A stretch of DNA of 26,284 nt, from IMG/VR virus record IMGVR_UViG_3300032245_000791, positions 1-26,284 of that record; one strand, 5' to 3'. Of the stretch, positions 14,265 to 19,952 are shown one piece after another. This stretch comes from a virus. The position numbers and the translations under genes were made by a program. The notes below the pieces were generated by a model. It was not told the DNA's origin. It worked only from the letters and a program-made list of their open reading frames with translations, and made no database searches. Each line of letters starts with the position of its first letter. Position 1 is the first letter of the stretch.

Positions 14265-14433
14265 AATTTGTCAAGGAACTCTAACCTTAAATAGAGGGTA
14301 GCACTGGACCTACGAAGTGGGCTATTGTATCGGCCAGAAGATGCAATGTCTGACACGCACAAAAAACTGTCTTACAATGAATTAAACGTTCAATTAGGGG
14401 CTTGCTGACAAACAAGTAGCCTATCCAAATTTT
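14265..14433 (+). ncRNA. Spacer RNA between tRNA-Asp and tRNA-Glu, probably structured
   Basis: No reading frame. AATTTG (14265-14270) and CAAATT (14426-14431) can pair across the whole spacer, with a further AGG/CCT step inside, so the segment is closed by a helix that ends 2 nt before tRNA-Glu. Inside are a small CTCTA/TAGAG hairpin near 14279-14297, CACT/AGTG (14303-14320) and CTTG/CAAG (14401-14415). The closing helix is A/T-rich, so support is weaker than for the neighbouring domains. Confidence 0.4.
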
Positions 14434-14509
14434 GCTGGGTTCGTCTATCGGTTTAGGACACATGCCTTTCACGTATGTAAGACGGGTTCGATTCCCGTAC
14501 CCAGTACCA
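14434..14509 (+). tRNA. tRNA-Glu(UUC)
   Basis: Acceptor GCTGGGT/ACCCAGT, anticodon loop CTTTCAC, T-arm ACGGG/CCCGT, CCA encoded. Confidence 0.92.
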
Positions 14510-14776
14510 AGTTTGAAGCCACACCGCCTGGATACTTCCTCTTCGGAGCACTAGGTCCTGCAACCGTGGCTTCTCCCTTACGTTCCAGCGTCACTGGATA
14601 CTCTGGTCCCGGAGGATGAGAAGTGTGATGACACACACGGGCGGTTCTGAAGAGTTGAATCTTCACAGTAGCAATACTGCGGTCTAGCCTCAACCGGCGT
14701 TAGCAATACGAGAACGGTCCCTGTCGGGAAGCGGGTGGAGGGTGTAAGTGATGAATAGACTAGTTGGGGCAACTTG
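14510..14776 (+). ncRNA. Structured RNA domain after tRNA-Glu
   Basis: About 265 nt without genes and with many compact hairpins. A perfect GAAGCCAC/GTGGCTTC helix (14515-14522/14566-14573) encloses CTC-TTCG-GAG (14539-14548, UUCG loop). Also present are CCAG-CGTCA-CTGG (about 14583-14595), GTGT-GATG-ACAC (about 14626-14637), GAAGA/TCTTC (14649-14664), CAGTA-GCAA-TACTG (14666-14679, GNRA loop) and another GCAA-loop hairpin at 14698-14710. Repeated GNRA and UUCG loops are typical of structured RNA rather than coding sequence. It ends at the promoter-like element at 14774. Confidence 0.6.
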
Positions 14777-14800
14777 ACGAAATTTCTGATACACTATAAT
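14774..14800 (+). promoter_or_regulatory. Sigma70-like promoter with short spacer
   Basis: TTGACG (14774-14779), 15-nt spacer, consensus TATAAT (14795-14800). The spacer is shorter than the usual 16-18 nt, so strength is uncertain. It would transcribe the next RNA domain and the Cys-Tyr-Pro-Ser tRNAs. Confidence 0.5.
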
Positions 14801-14806
14801 TACCGC

Positions 14807-14991
14807 CGAGGGACGCAGAGCATTTTTGTTGTTATTGATAAGTGTTTGAGATGAAAAATAGGAATCGTCGGCAGACGTGTCGACTATGCGGGCCTAACTG
14901 GCGTGGAACAGGTCCTGATATAACTAGCCATACGCTGTTGCCGGGAAGCACCCGACGCATAAATTGGTACTCAAACATTTTTCAATAACAA
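14807..14991 (+). ncRNA. Structured RNA domain abutting tRNA-Cys
   Basis: A two-step long-range helix closes this domain: TTGTTATTGA (14829-14838) with TCAATAACAA (14982-14991), then TGTTTGAG (14843-14850) with CTCAAACA (14970-14977). The internal loop is about 4 nt per side. Inside lie CGGG-AAGCA-CCCG (14942-14954) and an ATGCG/CGCAT pairing (14886-14890/14956-14960). The helix ends 3 nt before tRNA-Cys. No credible reading frame exists. The layout repeats that of the domains before tRNA-Ser and tRNA-Asp: a long closing helix ending at a tRNA 5' end. Confidence 0.65.
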
Positions 14992-14994
14992 TAT

Positions 14995-15072
14995 GCAACG
15001 GTGGCCGAGCGACCCAAGGCAACGGATTGCAAATCCGTAAAACCGCTGGTTTGAATCCAGCCCGTTGCTCCA
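14995..15072 (+). tRNA. tRNA-Cys(GCA)
   Basis: Acceptor GCAACGG/CCGTTGC, discriminator T (U73, a Cys identity base), CCA encoded, anticodon loop TTGCAAA. The T-loop starts TTTGA instead of TTCGA. Confidence 0.9.
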
Positions 15073-15076
15073 AATT

Positions 15077-15161
15077 GGAGATGTAGGAAAATTGGTAACC
15101 CCAGTGGACTGTAAATCCGCCGCCTCTGGCACTACTGGTTCGACTCCAGTCGTCTCCACCA
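15077..15161 (+). tRNA. tRNA-Tyr(GUA)
   Basis: Acceptor GGAGATG/CGTCTCC, discriminator A, CCA encoded, anticodon loop CTGTAAA, long variable arm as in bacterial Tyr tRNAs. Confidence 0.93.
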
Positions 15162-15168
15162 ATTTATT

Positions 15169-15247
15169 CGGAGTGTAGGAAAGTCTGGCTTAATCCGCCT
15201 CGTTTGGGACGAGGAGACCGAAGGTTCGAATCCTTCCATTCCGACCA
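15169..15247 (+). tRNA. tRNA-Pro(UGG)
   Basis: Acceptor CGGAGTG/CATTCCG, discriminator A, CCA encoded, anticodon stem CCTCG/CGAGG with loop TTTGGGA. Confidence 0.92.
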
Positions 15248-15257
15248 AGTTTTATGC

Positions 15258-15345
15258 GGAGCATTGGCCGACCGGTTAAGGCAACAGATTGCTAATCTGT
15301 CATTCAGCAATGGGTGAGTAGGTTCGATTCCTACATGCTCCGCCA
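15258..15345 (+). tRNA. tRNA-Ser(GCU)
   Basis: Acceptor GGAGCAT/ATGCTCC, discriminator G, CCA encoded, anticodon loop TTGCTAA, long variable arm. Confidence 0.93.
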
Positions 15346-15372
15346 GTTATGCTATAGAGAATACCTAAATTG

Positions 15373-15380
15373 CATAAATA
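15373..15380 (+). promoter_or_regulatory. Late-promoter box CATAAATA before the HNH gene
   Basis: It lies inside the inverted repeat TTGCAT-AAATAA-ATGCAA and 22 nt before the HNH start codon, which has its own SD (CGGAGA). Confidence 0.5.
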
Positions 15381-15402
15381 AATGCAATAGCGGAGACCTC
15401 TA

Positions 15403-15849
15403 ATGAATAATGGTAGATATAACACAGACTCGTATAAAGCAGGACAAACAGCAAAAGTAGACAGACTTTTTGGTCCTATACTAAGTCACTCTAAAGTATG
15501 CGAGTGTTGTGGAAAAGATTATGTATGGGAAGGTAGACTGAATACTAAAGCATACAGAGAATCGAAGTTTTGTAGTAGAAGTTGTGCTAACAATAGAAGT
15601 GAATGGTGGAAAGATAATGCTACGAGATATACAACTATTGCAAAACAGAATCATGAATATAAGTGTGTAGTATGTGGGTTTGATAAGATTGTTGCTATTC
15701 ATCATATTGATGAAAACAAGAAAAATAATAAACCTAATAACTTAATACCGCTATGCCCAAATCATCACGAAATGGTACATAGCAAATGGAAAGACGAAGT
15801 TATTCCGCATATAACGGAATGGCAAAAGAAATATGGGCTGTTGGTATAG
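15403..15849 (+). CDS. HNH endonuclease (probable homing type) inside the tRNA cluster
   Basis: A 148-aa HNH nuclease. The C-terminal core has zinc Cys pairs (CVVCG at about 88-92; LCPNHH at 117-122) around the catalytic HNH pattern: HH at 100-101, Asn in NNLIPLC at 112-113, HH at 121-122. The N-terminus carries another Cys cluster (CECCGKDY and CSRSC), probably a zinc-binding DNA-recognition part. Free-standing HNH enzymes of this kind in phages are often homing endonucleases that spread into neighbouring loci. The gene is more A/T-rich than its surroundings, which agrees with separate acquisition. The last 15 nt, including the TAG stop, lie within tRNA-Ala. RBS: CGGAGA, 7 nt before the ATG. 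Confidence 0.88.
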   Translation: MNNGRYNTDSYKAGQTAKVDRLFGPILSHSKVCECCGKDYVWEGRLNTKAYRESKFCSRSCANNRSEWWKDNATRYTTIAKQNHEYKCVVCGFDKIVAIHHIDENKKNNKPNNLIPLCPNHHEMVHSKWKDEVIPHITEWQKKYGLLV

Positions 15850-15909
15850 TTGGGAACACAGTGGCTTTGCAAGCCTCAGTCCCCGGTTCAAACCCGGGAC
15901 GGTCCACCA
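15835..15909 (+). tRNA. tRNA-Ala(UGC)
   Basis: Acceptor GGGCTGT/ACGGTCC with G-U pairs, CCA encoded, T-arm CCCGG/CCGGG, anticodon loop TTTGCAA. One T-T mismatch in the anticodon stem. The 5' 15 nt overlap the end of the HNH gene. Confidence 0.87.
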
Positions 15910-15915
15910 AGATGC

Positions 15916-15990
15916 CGCGGGATGGAGAAGCGGTAACTCGTCAGGCTCATAACCTGAAGATCGGCGGTTCGATTCCGTCTCCCGCAACCA
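15916..15990 (+). tRNA. Initiator tRNA-fMet(CAU)
   Basis: Acceptor CGCGGGA/TCCCGCA leaves the C1 x A72 mismatch that marks bacterial initiator tRNAs for formylation. D-stem A11-U24 and the sequence closely follow E. coli tRNA-fMet. The anticodon stem TCAGG/CCTGA has only two of the three initiator G-C pairs next to the loop; the third is A-U. Confidence 0.92.
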
Positions 15991-15994
15991 ATAT

Positions 15995-16070
15995 TCCCCG
16001 ATGGCGCAGTCGGTAGCGCGACGGACTGTTAATCCGCAGGTCGGTGGTTCGAACCCACCTCGGGGAGCCA
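15995..16070 (+). tRNA. tRNA-Asn(GUU)
   Basis: Acceptor TCCCCGA/TCGGGGA, discriminator G, CCA encoded, anticodon loop CTGTTAA. The first anticodon-stem pair is A-C. Confidence 0.92.
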
Positions 16071-16090
16071 AATTTTTAAAAGGGTATATT

Positions 16091-16294
16091 ATGTCAAACA
16101 GTAGAAACACATCAGAGTTAGCAGTATCGCAAGTTGGTAACAGATATGATCTAGTTCTTATCATGTCCAAGCGTGTTCGCGAGCTCAAAGCTGGTCACAG
16201 ATCCAAGATCACTGGTGCAGGTGGTATCACTGCCACTGCACAAATGGAAGTTGAACAAGGCCACATTGGCCGTGAGTACTTGAAGAAAATTTGA
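16091..16294 (+). CDS. RNA polymerase omega-subunit-like protein (RpoZ-like)
   Basis: A 67-aa protein starting at ATG 16091, 20 nt after tRNA-Asn, with an AAAAGGG Shine-Dalgarno sequence. Residues 15-42 (QVGNRYDLVLIMSKRVRELKAGHR...) match the omega core pattern NRFELVLLAAKRARQL in spacing and chemistry. The later part, ATAQMEVEQGHIGREYL, matches the A-x-x-E-I-x-x-G-K-I helix. Omega folds around the C-terminus of the beta-prime subunit, aids RNAP assembly and carries a ppGpp site in proteobacteria. A phage copy could bias host RNA polymerase. It is shorter than E. coli omega (91 aa). Its stop is just before the next gene (TGATCATG). Confidence 0.75.
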   Translation: MSNSRNTSELAVSQVGNRYDLVLIMSKRVRELKAGHRSKITGAGGITATAQMEVEQGHIGREYLKKI

Positions 16295-16296
16295 TC

Positions 16297-16605
16297 ATGC
16301 GCCGGGTAATTCGAGATGGTCAAGTAGCAGTGGTATATAGTCCTGGCTATGGTGCAGGGTGGTCAACTTGGAACACCGACCTGCCTGACATGATTTTTGA
16401 TCCTGGCCTGGTTGATCTGGTACTAGAAGGCAACAAGGAAAAGATACTGGCCTATATTGTACTACGATGGTCTGATGCTACCATAATGGGTGTTGACGAT
16501 CTTGCAGTGGAGTGGATACCTGAAGGTGCCGACTTCATTATCAACGAATATGATGGCGCTGAGACCATTGTGTTGAAAGATCAAATGAAATGGATAAAAG
16601 CGTAA
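16297..16605 (+). CDS. Small phage protein of unknown function, 102 aa
   Basis: The ATG at 16297 follows the omega-like gene's stop after 2 nt; an upstream in-frame TTG at 16291 is less likely. The 102-aa protein begins MRRVIRDGQVAVVYSPGYGAGWSTWN and ends AETIVLKDQMKWIKA. It is acidic and rich in Trp and aromatic residues (W at several conserved-looking sites, VEWIPEGADFIINEYDG). Proteins with this GYGAGWSTWN start recur in phages without a known function. Coupling to the omega-like gene suggests co-expression. The stop lies 3 nt before tRNA-His. Confidence 0.75.
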   Translation: MRRVIRDGQVAVVYSPGYGAGWSTWNTDLPDMIFDPGLVDLVLEGNKEKILAYIVLRWSDATIMGVDDLAVEWIPEGADFIINEYDGAETIVLKDQMKWIKA

Positions 16606-16608
16606 TAT

Positions 16609-16683
16609 GTTGAAGTTAGTTTAGTGGCAAAACCGCGGGTTGTGATTCCGCTATCATGAGTTCGATTCTCATACTTCGACCCA
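16609..16683 (+). tRNA. tRNA-His(GUG)
   Basis: Position -1 (16609) is G facing C73, the mark of tRNA-His, with acceptor TTGAAGT/ACTTCGA and encoded CCA. Anticodon loop TTGTGAT. Confidence 0.92.
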
Positions 16684-16689
16684 AATTGT

Positions 16690-16763
16690 TCGGGAATGGT
16701 GTAGCGGTAACACAACAGACTTTGACTCTGTCGTCCTAGGTTCGATCCCTAGTTCCCGTGCCA
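16690..16763 (+). tRNA. tRNA-Gln(UUG)
   Basis: Acceptor TCGGGAA/TTCCCGT with a U1-U72 mismatch (a weak first pair is usual for Gln), discriminator G, CCA encoded, anticodon loop CTTTGAC. Confidence 0.92.
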
Positions 16764-16781
16764 AACACAAAGGAGGGCAGT

Positions 16782-17288
16782 ATGCCTTGGATTCAAAATG
16801 TAGCACGGAGTGATATCTCAACCGGATATCATATTGACCCTGGCCCCAACGCCATGTTGATTCAAATTGCAGATCCGCCCGGAGACTTTCCCGAGCCCTT
16901 GCCAGCGTACCGGTTCAGAGAGACTCACCAGTTTGAGTTTTTGGATGTAGAGGAAAAGGATCCGGTGCTGGATGAAGAAATGCGTTGCAGTCCGGAACAG
17001 GCCGCAGAACTTGCTCGCTTACTACAACATGCACTAGAGAATCGTATGAATGTGATAGTGCATTGTCATGCCGGGCTGTGTCGATCTGGCGCAGTTGCAG
17101 AGGTTGGCGTACAGTTGGGGTTCAATGACACTGAAAAATTTCGTGCCCCTAACCTGCTGGTCAAGCATCGCATGATGCAGGCCCTGGGGTGGACTTACGA
17201 CAGCAACGAACGGCCGTACGAAGTCCATGGGTCGGTCAATGAGTGGGGATTCATAATTCCCAACAACCGATATGAAGGTGATATTTAA
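16782..17288 (+). CDS. Cys-based (dual-specificity/tyrosine) phosphatase-like protein
   Basis: The ATG at 16782 follows a strong AAAGGAGG Shine-Dalgarno sequence; the frame upstream is tRNA-Gln. The 168-aa protein carries the P-loop HCHAGLCRSG at residues 94-103, which fits the HC-x5-R signature: nucleophile Cys95, phosphate-binding Arg101. A general acid is probably one of the acidic residues around EEKDPVLDEEM (57-67). Substrates of phage enzymes of this family are mostly unknown; protein phosphotyrosine, RNA 5' ends or small phosphates are possible. The stop is 3 nt before tRNA-Lys. This gene, flanked by tRNAs on both sides, has an unusually strong RBS for the region. Confidence 0.85.
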   Translation: MPWIQNVARSDISTGYHIDPGPNAMLIQIADPPGDFPEPLPAYRFRETHQFEFLDVEEKDPVLDEEMRCSPEQAAELARLLQHALENRMNVIVHCHAGLCRSGAVAEVGVQLGFNDTEKFRAPNLLVKHRMMQALGWTYDSNERPYEVHGSVNEWGFIIPNNRYEGDI

Positions 17289-17291
17289 TTT

Positions 17292-17367
17292 GGAACCGTA
17301 GCTCAGTCGGTAGAGCAGTGGACTTTTAATCCATTGGTCGCGAGTTCGAATCTCGCCGGTTCTACCA
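17292..17367 (+). tRNA. tRNA-Lys(UUU)
   Basis: Acceptor GGAACCG/CGGTTCT, discriminator A, CCA encoded, anticodon loop CTTTTAA. Confidence 0.94.
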
Positions 17368-17372
17368 ATACA

Positions 17373-17448
17373 GGTAGTGTAGCATAGCGGCTAATGCGAC
17401 TGCTTCATACGCAGTTTATCGCTGGTTCGAGTCCGGCCATTACCACCA
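17373..17448 (+). tRNA. tRNA-Met(CAU), elongator
   Basis: Acceptor GGTAGTG/CATTACC, discriminator A, CCA encoded, anticodon stem ACTGC/GCAGT with loop TTCATAC. It lacks the C1 x A72 mismatch of initiators and the C4-G69/C5-G68 pairs seen in the Ile2-type tRNA at 9094. Confidence 0.87.
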
Positions 17449-17603
17449 ATTTGTGGCGGCAAGCCATCTGCTCGAAAAGCCGGACGGCCCTTGTTGGGCC
17501 ATGTGTCACCAAACTCTGGTATGCAGGTGTGAGTCGCACCAATCACATACTCGCCTTGTGCGGCCTGGTATAGTGGTATTAGTGCTTGGTCTGCTGTGAT
17601 CAT
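17391..17603 (-). CDS. Possible small gene or gene remnant, antisense into tRNA-Met
   Basis: The minus-strand ATG at 17601-17603 lies 4 nt after a late-promoter box (17608-17615). The first ~52 residues (MITADQALIPLYQAAQGEYV...FGDTWPNKGRPAFRADGLPP) look protein-like. The remainder (GRTRTSDKLRMKQSH) is only the antisense of tRNA-Met, a common source of false protein ends. Either a short gene lost its 3' end when the tRNA was placed here, or this is a chance frame. It follows the 73-aa minus-strand gene in the same direction. Confidence 0.35.
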   Translation of the reverse strand: MITADQALIPLYQAAQGEYVIGATHTCIPEFGDTWPNKGRPAFRADGLPPQIGGNGRTRTSDKLRMKQSH

Positions 17604-17607
17604 ACAG

Positions 17608-17615
17608 TATTTATT
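17608..17615 (-). promoter_or_regulatory. Late-promoter box AATAAATA on the minus strand
   Basis: It overlaps the TAA stop (17611-17613, minus strand) of the 73-aa gene and lies 4 nt before the ATG at 17603. Confidence 0.5.
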
Positions 17616-17832
17616 TGCTTTGGTCTTGAGTTTGTTGGCGTTCTTTGATTTTTTTGTCCAGTATGCGTTTTAGATCTCCGTACAATTTGCTGTCCTCGTT
17701 GGCAAGTTTTGCCAGCAGACCAATCAAGTAACCCAGTTCGTACACAAGTTGTTCGTGGGAATCTTTATAATCTTTTTTGTCGAGATTATGCAGTATTTGT
17801 TTGACTAATTCTATATTCCGTTGAACACTCAT
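17611..17832 (-). CDS. Small helical phage protein, 73 aa
   Basis: A minus-strand frame beginning at the ATG complement of 17830-17832. The product is highly charged and predicted to be helical: MSVQRNIELVKQILHNLDKK, then YELGYLIGLLAKLANEDSKLYGDLKRILDKKIKERQQ. The heptad-like Leu/Ile spacing suggests a coiled coil or helical hairpin. No family is recognised. The gene lies in opposite orientation between tRNA-Met and tRNA-Ile, starting 13 nt from the tRNA-Ile 5' end on the other strand. Compositional coherence and length make it more likely than a shadow frame, since there is no plus-strand gene here. Confidence 0.6.
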   Translation of the reverse strand: MSVQRNIELVKQILHNLDKKDYKDSHEQLVYELGYLIGLLAKLANEDSKLYGDLKRILDKKIKERQQTQDQSK

Positions 17833-17845
17833 TTATGTATTTAAT

Positions 17846-17922
17846 GCCTCCATAGCTCAGTTGGTTAGAGCATCCGCTTGATAAGCGGAAGGTCCGTGAT
17901 TCGAGTTCACGTGGCGGCACCA
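17846..17922 (+). tRNA. tRNA-Ile(GAU)
   Basis: Acceptor GCCTCCA/TGGCGGC with one T-C mismatch at pair 4-69, CCA encoded, anticodon stem TCCGC/GCGGA with loop TTGATAA. The T-loop begins ATTCGA. Followed by a run of A. Confidence 0.88.
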
Positions 17923-17944
17923 AAAAAAAAAGCAATCTTTTGCT
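17922..17944 (-). terminator. Intrinsic terminator read on the minus strand
   Basis: On the minus strand, AGCAA-AAGA-TTGCT is followed by about ten T. It would stop antisense transcription entering the tRNA-Ile and 73-aa gene region from the right. On the plus strand the A-run precedes the hairpin, so it is not a terminator in that direction. Confidence 0.55.
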
Positions 17945-17987
17945 AAAACTAAATATTAGTTCTTATATTATTTCAAGGAACCATTGA

Positions 17988-19340
17988 ATGGAAAATATTT
18001 TACTCTCTACATCTATCTTTTTGCTTGCCATGCTCGGAGCACTAATGGTAGTTGGCAAGAATTGGAATTCGTCTTTTATTTCGTTTTTGTTTGCCGACAA
18101 GTCATTGAAAATTGGATCCGCAGGCCTGGCAATTTCATGCCATTGGTTTTGGGCCATTGCTATTTTTGTAGGCCCGGCTGTTGCATATAATTGGGGAATC
18201 ATTGGGTTACTGTGGTTTGTGATACCTAATGCACTTAGTCTACTGGTAGTTGGTGCAATCACTCACAGTATACGAGAAAAATATCCCAATGGATACAGCA
18301 TCACACAGTACATAAAAGAAAACTTCAGCACACGTATCAGTGGATTATATCAATTGGAATTCATGTTAATTTCCTTTGCGGCACTGATATTGGCTTTTAC
18401 AGCCATTGGTAAACTGTGGGCATTCACCGGACTAACATCTATTATAGAACCAATCTATGCTAGTCTTGTAGTTGGCATCGTCACTTTGTTGTTTACATTA
18501 AAGGGTGGTATCCGCACAAGTATTTTTACAGGAGCCATTCAGTCTGTGCTATGGTTGGTGTTGGTATCAGCCATTGGTGTATCAATTTACAGTAGTGACT
18601 TGGCATTTGTGTCTTTTGGCAAAAATGAGCTAACAACATTTTTTAACGAGAAATTTATTACAAACTTTGCATTGGCCTGGTTTATCACAGTCATGGCTGG
18701 AGCGACCGGACATGGCATGATGTGGCAAAAAGCATTTAGTATGCCAAAAGAAAATATATTGCCATCGTTTGGCCTGGCAAGTGTAGTATTTGCCATCGTG
18801 GCATTTGGAGTAGCCTGCCTGGGCATGGTTGCATTTGCCAATGGATTTGAAATAAAATCTCCCGACACAACACAAATGACAGGGTTGATAACACTACTGG
18901 GCACCGGTGCATTGATATATTTTGCCACAATTTTAGTGGGACAAACAAGTAGTGTGATTGATTCTGCACTAAACTATGTTGCCAGTTTGGTGGGCCCAGA
19001 GTGGTTGCATAAAGAAAAAGTAACAACATCACAAATTGTAATGGTGGTCTTTATGTTGTTTGCTTGGGTTGTGTCATTGGCCAGGATTGAAATTTGGTCA
19101 GTGGTCATGCTCATGGGCTGTTTACGAGTAAGTATGTTTGCTCCTATTGCACTACATGCGTTTAATTTTAAACTCAAAGAGTCAGTTATATTCTTTGCAT
19201 CGATTGTGGCTGTTGTTGGCAGCTTCACACTTTCCTACATTGCTAGGACAGATAAATTACCAATCTTTGACATGTACAGTGCATTGTTTGCGTTACTGGT
19301 GCCAACAGTGGCATTGTTGTTGACCAAGACTAAAGAATAA
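17988..19340 (+). CDS. SSS-family sodium/solute symporter
   Basis: A 450-aa polytopic membrane protein with about 12-13 hydrophobic segments, the size and shape of the sodium:solute symporter family (PutP/Panf/SglT). Family-like features are the early segment with IGSAGLAISCHWFWAIAIFV, a charged loop with THSIREKYPNGYSITQYI, and TLKGGIRTSIFTGAIQSVLW, which corresponds to the GG..A..WTD..Q signature. It would import a solute with Na+ across the host inner membrane; the substrate cannot be read. The ATG at 17988 has SD AAGGA 8 nt upstream. Transport proteins are uncommon in tailed phages. Together with the Bug receptor it suggests uptake functions gained from hosts. Confidence 0.85.
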   Translation: MENILLSTSIFLLAMLGALMVVGKNWNSSFISFLFADKSLKIGSAGLAISCHWFWAIAIFVGPAVAYNWGIIGLLWFVIPNALSLLVVGAITHSIREKYPNGYSITQYIKENFSTRISGLYQLEFMLISFAALILAFTAIGKLWAFTGLTSIIEPIYASLVVGIVTLLFTLKGGIRTSIFTGAIQSVLWLVLVSAIGVSIYSSDLAFVSFGKNELTTFFNEKFITNFALAWFITVMAGATGHGMMWQKAFSMPKENILPSFGLASVVFAIVAFGVACLGMVAFANGFEIKSPDTTQMTGLITLLGTGALIYFATILVGQTSSVIDSALNYVASLVGPEWLHKEKVTTSQIVMVVFMLFAWVVSLARIEIWSVVMLMGCLRVSMFAPIALHAFNFKLKESVIFFASIVAVVGSFTLSYIARTDKLPIFDMYSALFALLVPTVALLLTKTKE

Positions 19341-19358
19341 CACAGCCGTGGGCTGTGT
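19340..19358 (+). terminator. Strong hairpin after the symporter gene, no U-tract
   Basis: ACACAGCC-GTG-GGCTGTGT forms an 8-bp stem that begins at the last base of the stop codon. No run of T follows (CAACTAAG), so it is more likely a 3'-end-stabilising or processing hairpin than a classic terminator. Confidence 0.5.
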
Positions 19359-19373
19359 CAACTAAGTATTAAC

Positions 19374-19952
19374 ATGAGCCCAGACTTTGAATATTTTTTT
19401 CGGGCAACTCCCGACCCATCTAAGGACATGTATGCATTATATGATGTATTAGATGGGCATTTTTTAATACAATCAGACAATTATGATAATCTTTATAGAT
19501 TGATGATGTACATCAGGTCCAAGACCTATCTGGAGATTGCAAAACTTCCCAAATCCAATTTGGACAACAGTCAAATTGAGCAATGGTATATTAAAAAATT
19601 ACCAAACGAGTGGTTCAATGACCCACATCCTGTTAAACGACAATTTAACCCAACACGGCATCGTGACGTTTGGACCATAAAAAATATCATACTAGGCAAG
19701 CATGTAGATTTTACACTTGACGAGTTTAAAACAGATTTACAAAAGCAACTATTTTTCTTCTATCACTGCATAGATTTGTTGAATCAAGATTTTGATTCAG
19801 ATCTGGCCAGTGTGATTATACGCACCATGGAATTATGCACAACTTACAACGACGCAATAGATGTCATGCTAGATAGTATATCAATTTCTTCCCCCGAGGG
19901 AAGATTGGGAGTCTATACATTTCTTCGTCGTACTGGACTATTCTATGAATGA
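19374..19952 (+). CDS. Phage protein of unknown function, 192 aa
   Basis: Not recognised. The protein begins MSPDFEYFFRATPDPSKDMYALYDVLDGHF and is rich in aromatic and charged residues. A central loop holds LPNEWFNDPHPVKRQFNPTRHRDVW, and the C-terminal half is helical (FKTDLQKQLFFFYHCIDLLNQDFDSDLASVIIRTMELC). No Cys cluster or catalytic motif is visible. Its 3' end overlaps the asparagine-synthetase-like gene by 8 nt, so the two are coupled and may work together, for example as a partner or substrate-recognition subunit of that enzyme. The start codon lies 16 nt after a hairpin and has no clear Shine-Dalgarno sequence. Confidence 0.72.
   Translation: MSPDFEYFFRATPDPSKDMYALYDVLDGHFLIQSDNYDNLYRLMMYIRSKTYLEIAKLPKSNLDNSQIEQWYIKKLPNEWFNDPHPVKRQFNPTRHRDVWTIKNIILGKHVDFTLDEFKTDLQKQLFFFYHCIDLLNQDFDSDLASVIIRTMELCTTYNDAIDVMLDSISISSPEGRLGVYTFLRRTGLFYE

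Noticed and set aside
13151-14994. Group I intron, tmRNA or RNase P RNA as explanation of the structured regions
   Set aside because: I could not find the group I P3-P7 core, the tmRNA tRNA-like ends with a tag frame, or the conserved RNase P core sequences. The tRNAs are intact and not interrupted.
15751-16188. Minus-strand reading frame of 145 codons over three tRNAs
   Set aside because: It is antisense to tRNA-Ala, tRNA-fMet and tRNA-Asn and has the typical false GxEPxTCGL-type peptides that antisense T-arms give.
16291-16296. TTG start for the 102-aa gene
   Set aside because: ATG at 16297 is in the same frame 6 nt later and directly follows the omega-like gene's stop.
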